In this document: positions 9,928-19,598 of the stretch, in pieces
Layout of the letters: the number at the start of each line of letters is the position of its first letter
Numbering within the stretch: the first letter of the stretch is position 1
NCBI RefSeq assembly: GCF_003755175.1
Contig: NZ_RKHX01000002.1
Coordinates: forward strand, 124,001 to 188,000
Direction: 5' to 3'
From: Cellulomonas sp. PhB150
GTDB lineage: Bacteria; Actinomycetota; Actinomycetes; Actinomycetales; Cellulomonadaceae
Length of the DNA stretch: 64,000 nt
Translations under genes and position numbers: made by a program
Notes under the pieces: model-generated
Seen by the model: the letters and a program-made list of their open reading frames with translations, nothing else
Told to the model about the DNA's origin: nothing
The model's database searches: none

Positions 9928-12900
9928 CTAGCCCATGCCGTGGGTGCCTTCATCCTCTGCCCCGACAGTTAAGGACATGGTGGCGTTGCGGAGGCGCATC
10001 TCGCCCCTTTTGTCGAGAATCAAGCCGAAGGGGTCGCGGAACCTAGTGATCGTCGGAGTCTCGCCCAGCGTGTCCGTGACGCGGTAAATGAAATACCGAT
10101 CGCGGTGGACACCGGCCAGGACGATCTCGTTGTAGGAGATCACGAAGGCATCTCTCGGATCGGAACTGGTCGTTGACTTGACCTCGATATAGATGACCTG
10201 GCCACCTTCGACGCTCGAGATGTCGTATGGCGCCAGCTCGTTGTGCTCCGACTCCCACTTCACCTGCGCTGGGTCGAGCCCAGCCTCGACGAGCCGCTCC
10301 CGCTCCTTTTGGTAGGCGAGCCGCTCACCATGCTTGCCGACATCCCGATTGCGCTGGTTCTCCGCGGCTGTCGGCGCCGACGAGGCTCCGCCGCCACCGT
10401 AACCGCCGGTACTTGGCTTGGATGGCACCGGGGAGACGATCGCTCCTGGCTTAGCGTCGATCATTTCGACCTTGGACACGTCGACTGCCGGAGGAGCGAG
10501 CGGGATGACGACAATCGGCTCGGGCGGTTCGGAAGTGACTGGAGGCGTCGGGGTCGCTTGGCCTACGGCGCCCGGTCCCGGTGCAGGGGTGGAGACGGTG
10601 GTGCCCGTGGCTGAGTTCGCAGCGGGCGCTACAGGCAGGTCGAACCCCGGTGATGTTGGAAGTAGACGATTGAGGATCCCTGTCTGCTCCTCATCGAGTT
10701 CTTCGGGCAGGTCCAACCGACGTCGAGCGTCGGCCACATCGACTGGCTCAACCGAGTGCTGGGCAAGCATGCTGTCGCGGTTCTCACCGGTGGTCGTGAA
10801 GATCATGGCGATGGCATCCGACAACGTCGGCACGCCGAGGAACTCCGCAAGTTGGCTTGAGAAGGCGTGCCAATCGGGCTGAGGCCTAATTCCCGGCTCG
10901 AGGCGGAGATAAGCGGTGCCGATTCGACGGTTGACACTCCCCACGCGCTGGACACGGGTATCTATGAAGCACGGCGCAGCCGGACGAGGGATCTCGATCT
11001 CGCCCCGCTTGTAGCGCAGCGCCAACTCCTCGCAGACGACGACCTCGAGCCAGCGCAGGGCCCGTTCGGCTCGTTCGTCGGAACCTGGATGCTCAGCCCT
11101 GATCAGCGCCAGGGTGTGCGGCTTGCGAGCGTCGATCCGTTCGCGGACCCATCGATCCGGCTCGCTGCCGCGCTGGTAGTCACCGATGACGGCATCTGGG
11201 ATGGTGTCGACGGCCTCATCAAGGTCGACGAGTGTCAGGTAATTCGCCAGCCGACTTGGCTGATTGTCGGCTACGAGGACCGGCTCGCGCTCCTCCCATG
11301 CTTCGCGCATCAGGCGGTCGACGGCGTAGGCCGGCTGCGCCACGAACGCCTTGACGCCGTGCTCGGACGTAAGTAGTCGCACGGTCTCTGGTGCGGAGTG
11401 TGGCTGGCTATCGCGGTGCAGGTTGTCGTTGATCCTGCGCTGTACCCACCGGGCGGCGTAGGCAATCTCGTTGCTCACTTCGCCGACTTCATCTGCGTCG
11501 ATGGACAGGCGACCGAGAAGAGTGAGGAGGTCGTCGATGCGCGGCCGAGCAACATCGGTCAGCCCGAGGTCGGCCGCGAGCATCGTGCCGCCCTTGAGTT
11601 GGCGTAGATCGTCGGAAATGAGCGGCAGATGGACGCGGATACCTCGTGGTGTGTCGGGAGCCTCGTACCAGGCATCCTGAGGCACTGAGAGCTCGTCCGC
11701 GTCGCCACGCCTGACTGGGACCCAGGCGCGCGAGCGCAGGGTGTACGCCAAAAGGGAGTCAGTTGTTCGGTCCCGCGGACCGGCGTGACTTACGCTCGCA
11801 ATGCAGTGAAACGTCGCAGTCATGGCGGGCTTGTAGAGGTCCCAGTGCAGGGCCAACTGCCGCCAGAGGGTCATCAGCCGACGCCAGTCCTTGGAGTCGA
11901 GGATCTCCGGAAGACGGTCGAGGCGGTACGACTTGTTGAGCCGTTGAGATGCCGAATGCCCCATCTGGCAGCCGCCAGCCAATTCCTGCGTTCTCGGTTG
12001 GCTCCACCACTGCGAGAACGCCGGATCGCGGCTATGCGGATGGGTCCATCCAGTGTGGTTGCTGGTTTCGCTGTCTATGCGCGGATGCCCAACTACGCCG
12101 AGCATCTCGTAGAAACCGACCGCCTCTTCCTTCTGGTCTGCGTCCTGGGGTGGCTCGACGTCGAGGAACTCAGCCTGGCTGAACGGCCCGTACAGCACTT
12201 CGAGGTCGGTCGACTCGGTCCAGGAGGAGCCAAAGTACAAGTCGCCGCTCCGCCGCAGCTGCTCCCGCTGCGCACCGTCTGAGCTTCGGGCTGGGAGCAG
12301 CACGTCGGCTAGCACCGCTGGTACAGCTTCACCGACGCGCTGCTGGTTGTAGGCCTCGAGGCTGGCCAGTGCCTGGCGCCGGAGCCCGTCGTCCGCGTCC
12401 GGATCCCGAAGCACATGCATGAGGTAGTTCTCGATGATCGTGCGCCACTGGAACGGCTTGACTCCCAGCGCTTCGAGGAACTTGTCCAGGTCGTGCGAGT
12501 CGTCCGGCAGAACAGCGATCGGGACCGGGATGCCTTCTGGGATAGAAGCTTCGCCTCGGCTCCGCGGCAAGAAGACCGGGGTCTGGCCCGGTGCTAGCCA
12601 CTCGCCGTGTGCGGTCGGTACACAACGAACTTTCGCGAGTGCCCTCGTGAACACGTCGCCCATCGCTTCGCGGCAGGCTAGGAGGAATTTGTAGTAGTCG
12701 GTCAGCTCGTCCGGCTCGACTGCGTGCAGGTGTGAGACGAACTCATCGGCACTGAGCTCAGCATCCTTTGCCAAGCCCTTGATCAGGTGGCGTACTGCCC
12801 GCACCCCCTCCAGGTCTGGCCGCAGCATCGTGTTGGGGTCGATGTCGACGAAGCGGTGCGCAGCCGCGGCATCCGGGATGGCCGAAGGCAGCATGCGGAG

Positions 12901-14184
12901 TGCGGCGGGCGATCGGAGTGTGCCGCCGGCGGTCGGGATGAACGCCGACCGAGCCAGCGCACCGATCCACCTCTCGCGAAGCCCGCTACCTGCCCCCGGG
13001 GAGACAAGTGTATTGAGTCCCGGCGTCAGGAAATGGACGGCTGGGCGACTGAACTCGAACCGCTTCACCAGATCGATGGCGTACGTGTCGGCCACGAAGT
13101 TCGCGACCTCGTCGAGGATGGCGTCGTTGAGCAGCCTTGCTTCTGGCGTGTCTGCGACGTGCTTGCGGTCGAGAGTCAGCACCCACTCGGCATGGATCGA
13201 TGCCCTCAGACCCGCGAAGGCCTCCGTCGGGAAGTAGACGCTCAGCGGATAGGGCATCTCGGTCTTCGGTTGCCCAGCCTCGTCCAGTGGCACCCCAATT
13301 GACACTTGGATCGCTTCGACGTCGATCCAGCCCTCGCCCAGAGGCTCGAGCAGCTCGCGTGCAGGCGAGAAGCGATGCCGGTAGATGAGCCACTGTTCGA
13401 ACTGGTTGCCGTACTCAAGCAAGGCGCTCCAAGCGACTCCGTCACGTTGATGGACGATCGTGGCGACGAAGTCCCCGCTCGTGCCGTGCAGTTCGATCGT
13501 CTGGATACTCGGTAGGAAGAGCAGCAGGCTTGGGAAGAGATGCTCCAGGAGGTGTCCTTCGACGGTCTCCCGCGCCATCTTCTCGGTGAGCGGCAGTCGG
13601 ATGACCGTCGTATAGCCCTCGCCCCGGAGTCGCTGGATCTCATCGGCATCTTCGCCGAGGTCGCCGGCCGACAGAGGAAAGGGGAAGGCGTAGACCGGGA
13701 ACCGCTGGCTACCTGGCAGGGCACCGAGGATTCTTTCTACCTCCTCGCGCACCCGTTCGCCATCGAACTGGAACTCGCCGCCCGTGGAGACGATCTGCGG
13801 ACGAGCCGTGATCTCGCCTACGGACATGAAGCCAAGGCCCTTGTGCCCGATCGCCGTGCCAGGACCTTTCGATGAGTCACCGAGTGAGCAGATCGAGCGG
13901 ATCTGGCGATCGCCGAATCCAGCGCCGTTGTCCGCCACGATGAGTGCGGAATCGGTCAGCAGGAAGTATGCGCTGCGTCCCTCATCGAGGCTGCTCTCCT
14001 TGGTGGCGTCGTTGGCGTTCTGGAGCAGCTCAAACGGGTAGCGCCCCGAGTACTGCTGGCGGATGAGCTCCTGCGCCTTACCTCGCTCGCTGAGCTGCTT
14101 GCGCGCATGGTCGGGGTTGCCATCGCGCACGGCACTTCGGATCGACTGCAGCTCAGCAGCCCGAAGGTGCTCGGTTGTGTCCAC
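9928..14184 (-). CDS. Giant Hsp90-like (GHKL) ATPase with C-terminal DUF3883 nuclease-like domain
   Basis: This 1418-residue protein has an N-terminal Bergerat-fold ATPase: N box FELLQNANDA at about 52-60, DNGAGF at 85-91 and GHKGLGF at 113-119, arranged as in sacsin/Hsp90. A long helical middle follows, then a Pro/Thr-rich linker (about 1190-1270) and a DUF3883 domain (about 1310-1400) containing YDISS and IYIEVKST. The D...E-x-K spacing there resembles PD-(D/E)xK nucleases. Proteins of this layout occur in bacterial defence islands, which fits the setting; the exact system is not recognised. GTG 14184 is preferred over an ATG 12 codons upstream because AGGTGGAG precedes it. The gene is alone on its strand and looks intact. 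Confidence 0.78.
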   Translation of the reverse strand: MDTTEHLRAAELQSIRSAVRDGNPDHARKQLSERGKAQELIRQQYSGRYPFELLQNANDATKESSLDEGRSAYFLLTDSALIVADNGAGFGDRQIRSICSLGDSSKGPGTAIGHKGLGFMSVGEITARPQIVSTGGEFQFDGERVREEVERILGALPGSQRFPVYAFPFPLSAGDLGEDADEIQRLRGEGYTTVIRLPLTEKMARETVEGHLLEHLFPSLLLFLPSIQTIELHGTSGDFVATIVHQRDGVAWSALLEYGNQFEQWLIYRHRFSPARELLEPLGEGWIDVEAIQVSIGVPLDEAGQPKTEMPYPLSVYFPTEAFAGLRASIHAEWVLTLDRKHVADTPEARLLNDAILDEVANFVADTYAIDLVKRFEFSRPAVHFLTPGLNTLVSPGAGSGLRERWIGALARSAFIPTAGGTLRSPAALRMLPSAIPDAAAAHRFVDIDPNTMLRPDLEGVRAVRHLIKGLAKDAELSADEFVSHLHAVEPDELTDYYKFLLACREAMGDVFTRALAKVRCVPTAHGEWLAPGQTPVFLPRSRGEASIPEGIPVPIAVLPDDSHDLDKFLEALGVKPFQWRTIIENYLMHVLRDPDADDGLRRQALASLEAYNQQRVGEAVPAVLADVLLPARSSDGAQREQLRRSGDLYFGSSWTESTDLEVLYGPFSQAEFLDVEPPQDADQKEEAVGFYEMLGVVGHPRIDSETSNHTGWTHPHSRDPAFSQWWSQPRTQELAGGCQMGHSASQRLNKSYRLDRLPEILDSKDWRRLMTLWRQLALHWDLYKPAMTATFHCIASVSHAGPRDRTTDSLLAYTLRSRAWVPVRRGDADELSVPQDAWYEAPDTPRGIRVHLPLISDDLRQLKGGTMLAADLGLTDVARPRIDDLLTLLGRLSIDADEVGEVSNEIAYAARWVQRRINDNLHRDSQPHSAPETVRLLTSEHGVKAFVAQPAYAVDRLMREAWEEREPVLVADNQPSRLANYLTLVDLDEAVDTIPDAVIGDYQRGSEPDRWVRERIDARKPHTLALIRAEHPGSDERAERALRWLEVVVCEELALRYKRGEIEIPRPAAPCFIDTRVQRVGSVNRRIGTAYLRLEPGIRPQPDWHAFSSQLAEFLGVPTLSDAIAMIFTTTGENRDSMLAQHSVEPVDVADARRRLDLPEELDEEQTGILNRLLPTSPGFDLPVAPAANSATGTTVSTPAPGPGAVGQATPTPPVTSEPPEPIVVIPLAPPAVDVSKVEMIDAKPGAIVSPVPSKPSTGGYGGGGASSAPTAAENQRNRDVGKHGERLAYQKERERLVEAGLDPAQVKWESEHNELAPYDISSVEGGQVIYIEVKSTTSSDPRDAFVISYNEIVLAGVHRDRYFIYRVTDTLGETPTITRFRDPFGLILDKRGEMRLRNATMSLTVGAEDEGTHGMG

Positions 14185-14361
14185 TCCGGATCTCCACCTG
14201 TCGTTAGCAAACGGGTGCAACTACCCACCGATGCTCAGTCCACGGGAGGCGACGACGGCCAGGCGATGTTCGCTGGGGCCGGCCCTCAGTGGCTTCACCA
14301 CCGGATGAATCTGGCACGCATCGAGATGTGCGCGGCCCGAGGGACCGGCACGAGTGGGTGC

Positions 14362-14547
14362 CTATTGTTCTGCCGCGAGCAACTCCGCCCAGGTTGGGTT
14401 CTTCTGACCAGGTACTGGGACCTTCGAGCTGCACCTTGTGCACACCATCAAAGTCCGGCCCTTGATGTCGCGTTCCTCAAGGGTCTTGAAGTCTCGATCG
14501 ACACGGCACACGGTGCATGGTCGGTGGGTGTACTTCGGCCGCGCCAT
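14362..14547 (-). CDS. Small zinc-ribbon-like protein
   Basis: The 61-residue protein starts MARPKYTHRPCTVCRVDRDF and has two CxxC pairs (CTVC and CTRC) about 24 residues apart, which suggests one zinc site. The C-terminal PTWAELLAAE resembles a short helix. There is no clear ribosome site before ATG 14547, so it may be leaderless; longer in-frame starts exist. It lies just upstream of, and on the same strand as, the giant ATPase, about 180 bases away. Function unknown; a nucleic-acid or protein-binding role is only a guess. Confidence 0.5.
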   Translation of the reverse strand: MARPKYTHRPCTVCRVDRDFKTLEERDIKGRTLMVCTRCSSKVPVPGQKNPTWAELLAAEQ

Positions 14548-14828
14548 GGTCGAGAGGCTATCGAAGGGCCCGTCAGGAAGGCATCCGTTGGCCGAGCGCA
14601 CTGGGTGAAGTCGCCCGAGGCTGCGAGGCTGCGAGGGTGCGCTGCAGCGGCGCGTGGCGCCGCGCTGCTGTCAGCCCGCGGGACGGATGTGATGGGCGGG
14701 CTCCGGGATCGATGGGCGCTCGTCCATCCGGACCCAACTCACAAACCGGTCGGGCACGAGGTGTCACCTATCCGTGCGGCAGTCCAATCCGCGGCCGATC
14801 GCGGTCCGAGTCCGGAAGAATGTGAGCC

Positions 14829-15155
14829 ATGCTGCTGCGTTTGATCTCCTGGGCGGGCGTGTCTGCCGTGATGATGCTTGTTGGCACCATCATTCAGGCG
14901 CGAGCCTCTCTCCGAGAACTGGGCGAGCGGGATCCGCTGGTCCGATCGGCCACCTTTACGAGCGACCTGCGCGCCGACATTCCGTGGTGGCGCCCGAGGA
15001 AGCGGGCCGCCCACCAGAAGCTCGTAAGGGAGTTGCTGCGAGAGAGTCCGGATGAGAGTGCTGCATACCGGCGAACGCTGTCCGCCATCAGAGGCTGGTC
15101 GATCCTGGCAACAGCTGCACTCGTTGCCTTGGTGGGCATCGTCATTGGCGAGTAG
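14829..15155 (+). CDS. Small two-TM membrane protein
   Basis: The 108-residue protein has hydrophobic segments at about 3-24 (LRLISWAGVSAVMMLVGTII) and 88-106 (GWSILATAALVALVGIVIG), with a basic, charged stretch between (DIPWWRPRKRAAHQKLVREL). GGAAG lies about ten bases before ATG 14829. It ends 11 bases before the GTG of a broken PKD-domain secreted-protein gene, so the two were probably one operon. No family is recognised. Confidence 0.55.
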   Translation: MLLRLISWAGVSAVMMLVGTIIQARASLRELGERDPLVRSATFTSDLRADIPWWRPRKRAAHQKLVRELLRESPDESAAYRRTLSAIRGWSILATAALVALVGIVIGE

Positions 15156-15166
15156 CTCCACCGCCC

Positions 15167-15984
15167 GTGAGGCTTGAATCGGGCGGTCGCGCCTGCTCTG
15201 TCGGCACCAGCGTCAGCGTCATCGTCATCACCTTGTCTATCGGGTCGTGCAAGGGAGCCCAATAGACAAGGGCCGGCGGCCCTGCTGCGCCACAGTCACC
15301 CGGCGCGATCTGGGGTTGGTTCAACGACTCCGACGACTGCTACTGGCGCAGGGCCGAGCAACCCCCGCCCCCGACGGACACGATCTGGGCGGGTCACTAC
15401 CCGGACGGCGCCATCTACTCGGTGGCGTGTGCCCCGACACACGGAACAGGCCCCGGCGGGTGGGTGTGGGCCCCGACCGATCCTCCGGGCTACGGCGGCA
15501 CGGGCGTGACGCCGCAGCAGCTCGCGCAGCAAGCGATTGCGCGGATACAGCTGAGCGGGCCATCGATCCGCATGACGATCGAAGGCAGCGAGATGGGCAT
15601 CGTCGGGTCCCGGTCTGGCTGTGGACCGAAGTCGGCCCGACGACGTGGGGGCCCAATTCGGCCACAGCATCGTTGCCGGGCCTTGCCGTCACGGCGACGG
15701 CAAAGGCGCAGCAGATCGTGTGGGACATGGGAGACGGGAACTCGGAGACTTGCCGAAACCCGGGGACCGCGTACTACACGGGCGGGATCACGTCCCCGTC
15801 GTGTCAGCACATCTATCAGGAGTCTTCCGGCGGGCAGCCAGGTGAGGCATACCCGGTCACGGCGACGACGACGTGTGACGTGACCTGGACAGGCGGCGGG
15901 GCCTCGGGCTCGCTGAGCGTTACGCGGCAGGCGACAGCGCGCGTGCGCATCGGCGAGGTGCAGGTGCTTTTGACGCAGGAGTAG
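15167..15984 (+). pseudogene. Secreted PKD-like domain protein, interrupted
   Basis: From GTG 15167 the frame encodes a hydrophobic lipoprotein-like leader (SVSVIVITLSIGSC), then hits TAG at 15263-15265. The same frame continues as GAIWGWFNDSDDCYWRRAE and PGYGGTGVTPQQLAQQAIAR. At about 15607 it slips to the preceding frame, as if one base were missing, and ends VPVWLWTEVGPTTWGP then a PKD-like IVWDMGDGN domain up to TAG at 15984. The pattern matches a widespread family of actinobacterial secreted proteins of unknown role. A stop plus a frameshift make it a pseudogene unless both are sequencing errors. Confidence 0.7.
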
Positions 15985-16116
15985 TGCCGCACCGCGCTCA
16001 CAGCACGACGAGACCGCGGCGGGGCGGGTAGCGCCACGTACAAACGGCGCACTGAGCTCAGCGGGTGCAAGACACCGGCGTCACCGCTCCACGGCCTGGT
16101 GTGGAATCGTCCAGCC

Positions 16117-16711
16117 ATGGATGCTGCACCCCGACGCGGACCTCGCCAACTCGACGACCCGTACCCCGACGTGCTGGAGCGGGCGCTGCGCGCCGTGGTC
16201 GCCGGCGATCTCGAGGGCGGACGGACTGTCCTCGAAGAGACTCACTTCGAGCCACCCGCACGACACGATGCCAAGCGGTGGCCGTCCACCGCCACGATTG
16301 CGCGGATCTATGCCAGGGACCGCTACCAGTGCCGCTACTGCGGCGAACGGACCATCCTCACACCCGTGATGCGCCTCCTGTCACGCCTCTACCCCGACCA
16401 GTTCCCCATGCACGCGAACTGGAAGTCGGACTCGACGCATCCAGCCTTCATCGCACGCTCCACGACGCTCGACCACCTTGTGCCCGCGCAGGTGGAGGCG
16501 ACCCCGTCGCAGAGACAAACTTGGTCACCGCGTGCTGGGGCTGCAACCGTCGCAAGGGCGCCCTGAGGCTCAGCGAGCTCGGCTGGCAGCTTCGCGACCC
16601 GGCCGACCCGAACTGGCGCGGGCTGACCGAGCTCTACGAGCCCGCTTGGGTCGCAGCCGGCCGACCGCACTCGGACCGAGCGAGCTGGCGTGGATGCGCG
16701 CGACCAAGTAG
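16117..16711 (+). pseudogene. HNH endonuclease, frameshifted
   Basis: The N-terminal part carries YQCRYCGERT (first zinc cysteine pair) and TLDHLVP (the DH of the HNH site). At about 16490 the frame slips by one base and the second half reads on as GGDPVAETNLVTACWGCNRRKGA, supplying the N and the second C-x2-C. A further slip near 16670 may give the natural ending SELAWMRATK before TAG 16709-16711. All elements of an HNH nuclease are therefore present but not in one frame. The next 267 bases up to 16978 read partly like protein (LLSYLTAFDLPHLDAFDEF) but belong to no gene I can define. Confidence 0.7.
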
Positions 16712-16978
16712 CACGGGCTGGAGGGACGCAGGACGCACGGCAACCACGGCCGACCGCGAGCCAACACTCGTGCCCGCCTGCCCGACACCGACCTGCTCAG
16801 CTACCTCACCGCCTTCGACCTGCCCCACCTGGACGCGTTCGACGAGTTCTCCTACCGCGCCCACCCTGAGGCGACCACCGGCCCGAGTTGCCACCGAAGG
16901 GCTCGCAGTCCACCCGTTCGCACCGCACAGGTCATCGGCCGGCGCGCCGGAGCTCGTCGCGGGTCAGTCGGGTGGCGC

Positions 16979-18100
16979 TCAGAGCCGCGGTTCGCACGCC
17001 CCGGTGCCAAGTGCGGCAAGCCCGGTCAGGTCGCCGGCCGCGAAGGTTGTCACGCCTTCCGTGCCGACCGGGTTCATCAGCTGGGTGGGGTCATCGACGT
17101 GGGCAAGGCCGACGAGGTGTCCGAGTTCGTGCTTGACCACCGAGGAGCCGTTGCCCTCGAGCTGCTCGAGCTCAGCAATCTGGGGGGCGTCCAGGGACAC
17201 GACGCCGGTGACGTTCACCAAGTGGGCGCCGTCCACGCTGACCGACACCGGACCGCCGTAGCCGGCCGTGCCGCCGACTAGCCGCGTGTTGGTCTGCGGT
17301 GTGGCCCAGGAGATGAGGACCGGGGACCACCGGTCGCCGTACCGGTCGGGCAGCGACAGCGGCCGGGGCGCCGCGGCGTTGTCGACCTCGTCGGTGGCGC
17401 CGTCGTTGATGAACACGAGCCCCGTGGCGGCGTGCACGGCGGCCACGGCATCCGCGACCATTTGGTCGCCCCCCGCGGGGGCGCCCGTGGCGCTCGTGAC
17501 GTAGTGGATGGGCCGACACGGGTCCCAGGTGACGGGGGTGATGCCGTCTGGTTGCGTCTTGAGAAACGCGAACGACGAGCTCGAAGTGGCCGCCTGCCTA
17601 GGGACGCCGAGCGGCGTGGCAGCGGCCTCGTACCCGGGGGTGGGGAACCCGAGCGCCTTGCGTGCCGCGTCCGGCACCGCCTGCTGACCGGCGATGTCCG
17701 AGGCCGGGCCCGCGTGGGTGCTCGGCCGACCGGGGATAGCCAGCAGCGGAACGTTGGTGTCGCCCCACAGTCCGAATTTGGCGGCGCCTGCTGCTGCGAA
17801 GGCCGCGAGGACGAACGTGGTCATGATGGCGTTGTAGGCGGGACTGCCGCGGAACCGGCGGCGCGCGGGGCGTGGCAGGGCGACGGATTGCCGAGTCAGC
17901 CTGCGGATGCGGCGATCAGACGCCCGTGCCGGCCGCAGCTCTCGGCGGGTAACTGGCCCGGGAACAAGCGTGGCTGGCCCGGCTCGCCACGGCTCCGGGG
18001 TGGCGGCATGCCCGCGGCGGGCTTCGTCCATGACCCACTGCGGGGTGCGTCCGGTTGGGGAGCGCGGCAGGTCATCCAGCGGTCGGTGCCTACCAGTCAC
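16979..18100 (-). CDS. Membrane-anchored matrixin-like zinc metalloprotease
   Basis: The 373-residue protein has a basic cytosolic N-terminus (about 1-90), a membrane segment (about 92-112) and an extracellular domain. The metzincin motif HELGHLVGLAH begins at H324, followed by a Met about 10 residues on (TQLMNPVG) that could be the Met-turn. PVTWDPCRPIHYV is typical of actinobacterial matrixin-type proteases. GTG 18100 has GAGGGGG seven bases upstream. The target is unknown. The gene looks intact although it is surrounded by decayed ones. Confidence 0.78.
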   Translation of the reverse strand: MTGRHRPLDDLPRSPTGRTPQWVMDEARRGHAATPEPWRAGPATLVPGPVTRRELRPARASDRRIRRLTRQSVALPRPARRRFRGSPAYNAIMTTFVLAAFAAAGAAKFGLWGDTNVPLLAIPGRPSTHAGPASDIAGQQAVPDAARKALGFPTPGYEAAATPLGVPRQAATSSSSFAFLKTQPDGITPVTWDPCRPIHYVTSATGAPAGGDQMVADAVAAVHAATGLVFINDGATDEVDNAAAPRPLSLPDRYGDRWSPVLISWATPQTNTRLVGGTAGYGGPVSVSVDGAHLVNVTGVVSLDAPQIAELEQLEGNGSSVVKHELGHLVGLAHVDDPTQLMNPVGTEGVTTFAAGDLTGLAALGTGACEPRL

Positions 18101-18779
18101 TATCGCGCCCCCTCAGGTGTTTGTCCTTCCCCGTGCATCGGTCGACGACGCGTCGCACTGAAGTGGTGTGAACGCCCTCACCTGCGACATCAGGCCCGAC
18201 GGCGTCCGAAGGCACGGACCGGCACCGAGGAGGGGCAGACCGAGAACCCTTGGTCGTCGATCGACCCCCGCCTGGACCGAACCGCGGGCGGCGACGAGCA
18301 CGGGCCTACTTGCTTGGATTCGCCGTGCCTGGCCGCCGGTGAGATCCATAAGTTGTCGCATCCCAGCACTGGACGAGTCGTGGCCCCACATCGCGTGCGC
18401 CGGCCGTTCGTCGGTGGAACCACGCCCTCGCCGCGCTCTACAAGGGGACAGGCGTGACCACGCCGAAGGTCCCCAACAACTGAGGCGGCGACGCCGAGAG
18501 CCAGTTGTTGACGGTGGCGCCGCGGCCCGCGCGGGGCTCGCAGGGCGGACGAGTCCCAAGGGGAGTCTTCACCCCGTGCCGCCGCGTGAACCAGGTCCTG
18601 GGGTGATACGCCCACTCCGGGCGGCGTCACGTCCGGGCCGCGTGGCGGCAGGCTGCACGCGGCTCGCGATGAGCGGCGAGACACTCAACAAACCAGCCCC
18701 GCTGACCGATAGGACATTCAGAGGCCATGGTGCAGAGGAAGCGCTGAGAGAGATCGTCGCGCCGGACGGATGGGACCGC
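18101..18779. other. Spacer between metalloprotease and zinc-ribbon gene
   Basis: It must hold the promoter of the leftward metalloprotease. The frame of the next gene stays open upstream to about 18168, but that extension has no motif and an unlikely composition, so I do not treat it as coding. Confidence 0.4.
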
Positions 18780-19433
18780 ATGACTGAACAACCACCGGCT
18801 CCGACGCGCGTCTGCCCACATTGCGCTGCACTTTCGCAGGCACCAGGAGCTTTCTGCCCGCACTGCGGCAAGCCGTACGTGAAGCAGGGCACGAGCAAGC
18901 AGACCCTCCTGCGCATCGGCGTCGGAGTCGTCGCAGTGCTCGTGGTGGCCGGCATCGGAGCGGCCGTAGCCGTGACGCAGAACCAGCAAGCCGCGGACAA
19001 TCGCGCAGCGGAGGCATCCGCATCCGCTGCCGCTGCCGCTGCCGCTTCCGCATCTGCTGCAGCTTCGGCATCCGCCGCTGCTGAGCAGGTTGCCGCCGAG
19101 CAAGCCGCAGCAGACAAAGCAGCCGCGGACCAGCAAGCAGCGGACGACGCCGAGCGCGAGGACCGCGCTGCAACCGTCGAGCAACTTGAAGCTACGGTCA
19201 AGAAGGACGCGAAGGGTTCCGTCAAAGCGGGGACGCTCACAGGGCCGATCAAGCGCGCCGAGTGCACGGCGACTGGTGGCGGATCGACTGACGACCTCGA
19301 CGCTAAGTCAACGACCTACAAGTGCCTCGCTGTGAACAAGGACAATGCCGACGGTACCTACGAGGGCTGGATCTACAGCGGGCTGATCGACTGGACGGCT
19401 GGAACGCTCTCCTGGCACCTGGAGAGCAACTAG
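18780..19433 (+). CDS. Zinc-ribbon membrane protein with Ala-rich coiled coil
   Basis: The 217-residue protein begins MTEQPPAPTRVCPHCAALSQ and has a CPHC/CPHC zinc ribbon (about 12-33), a membrane segment (about 44-66), a low-complexity Ala/Ser then Ala/Gln/Asp coiled-coil stretch (about 73-140) and an extracellular C-terminal domain with two cysteines (AECTATGG and YKCLAV) that probably pair. ATG 18780 follows GGATGGGA. This zinc-ribbon/TM/extracellular layout is common in Gram-positive membrane proteins of unknown function. No clear link to neighbours. Confidence 0.7.
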   Translation: MTEQPPAPTRVCPHCAALSQAPGAFCPHCGKPYVKQGTSKQTLLRIGVGVVAVLVVAGIGAAVAVTQNQQAADNRAAEASASAAAAAAASASAAASASAAAEQVAAEQAAADKAAADQQAADDAEREDRAATVEQLEATVKKDAKGSVKAGTLTGPIKRAECTATGGGSTDDLDAKSTTYKCLAVNKDNADGTYEGWIYSGLIDWTAGTLSWHLESN

Positions 19434-19598
19434 CAGTAGCGATCCGATGAGACCGGCGACCCGCTCCCCCTGCGGTGGGTCGTCCGTGAGGTCGACGGGA
19501 CAGAGCAGTCCGCCCCTGGCATAGCGGCGGATGTGCCAGGCATGGAATCGAAGCGTGCGCGTGGAGCCGGTCGTCGCGAACGGGTGCAGGGTGGTTGG

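Noticed and set aside
18168-18779. N-terminal extension of the zinc-ribbon membrane protein
   Set aside because: It lacks motifs and has an unlikely composition. ATG 18780 has a ribosome site and starts exactly at the recognisable domain.
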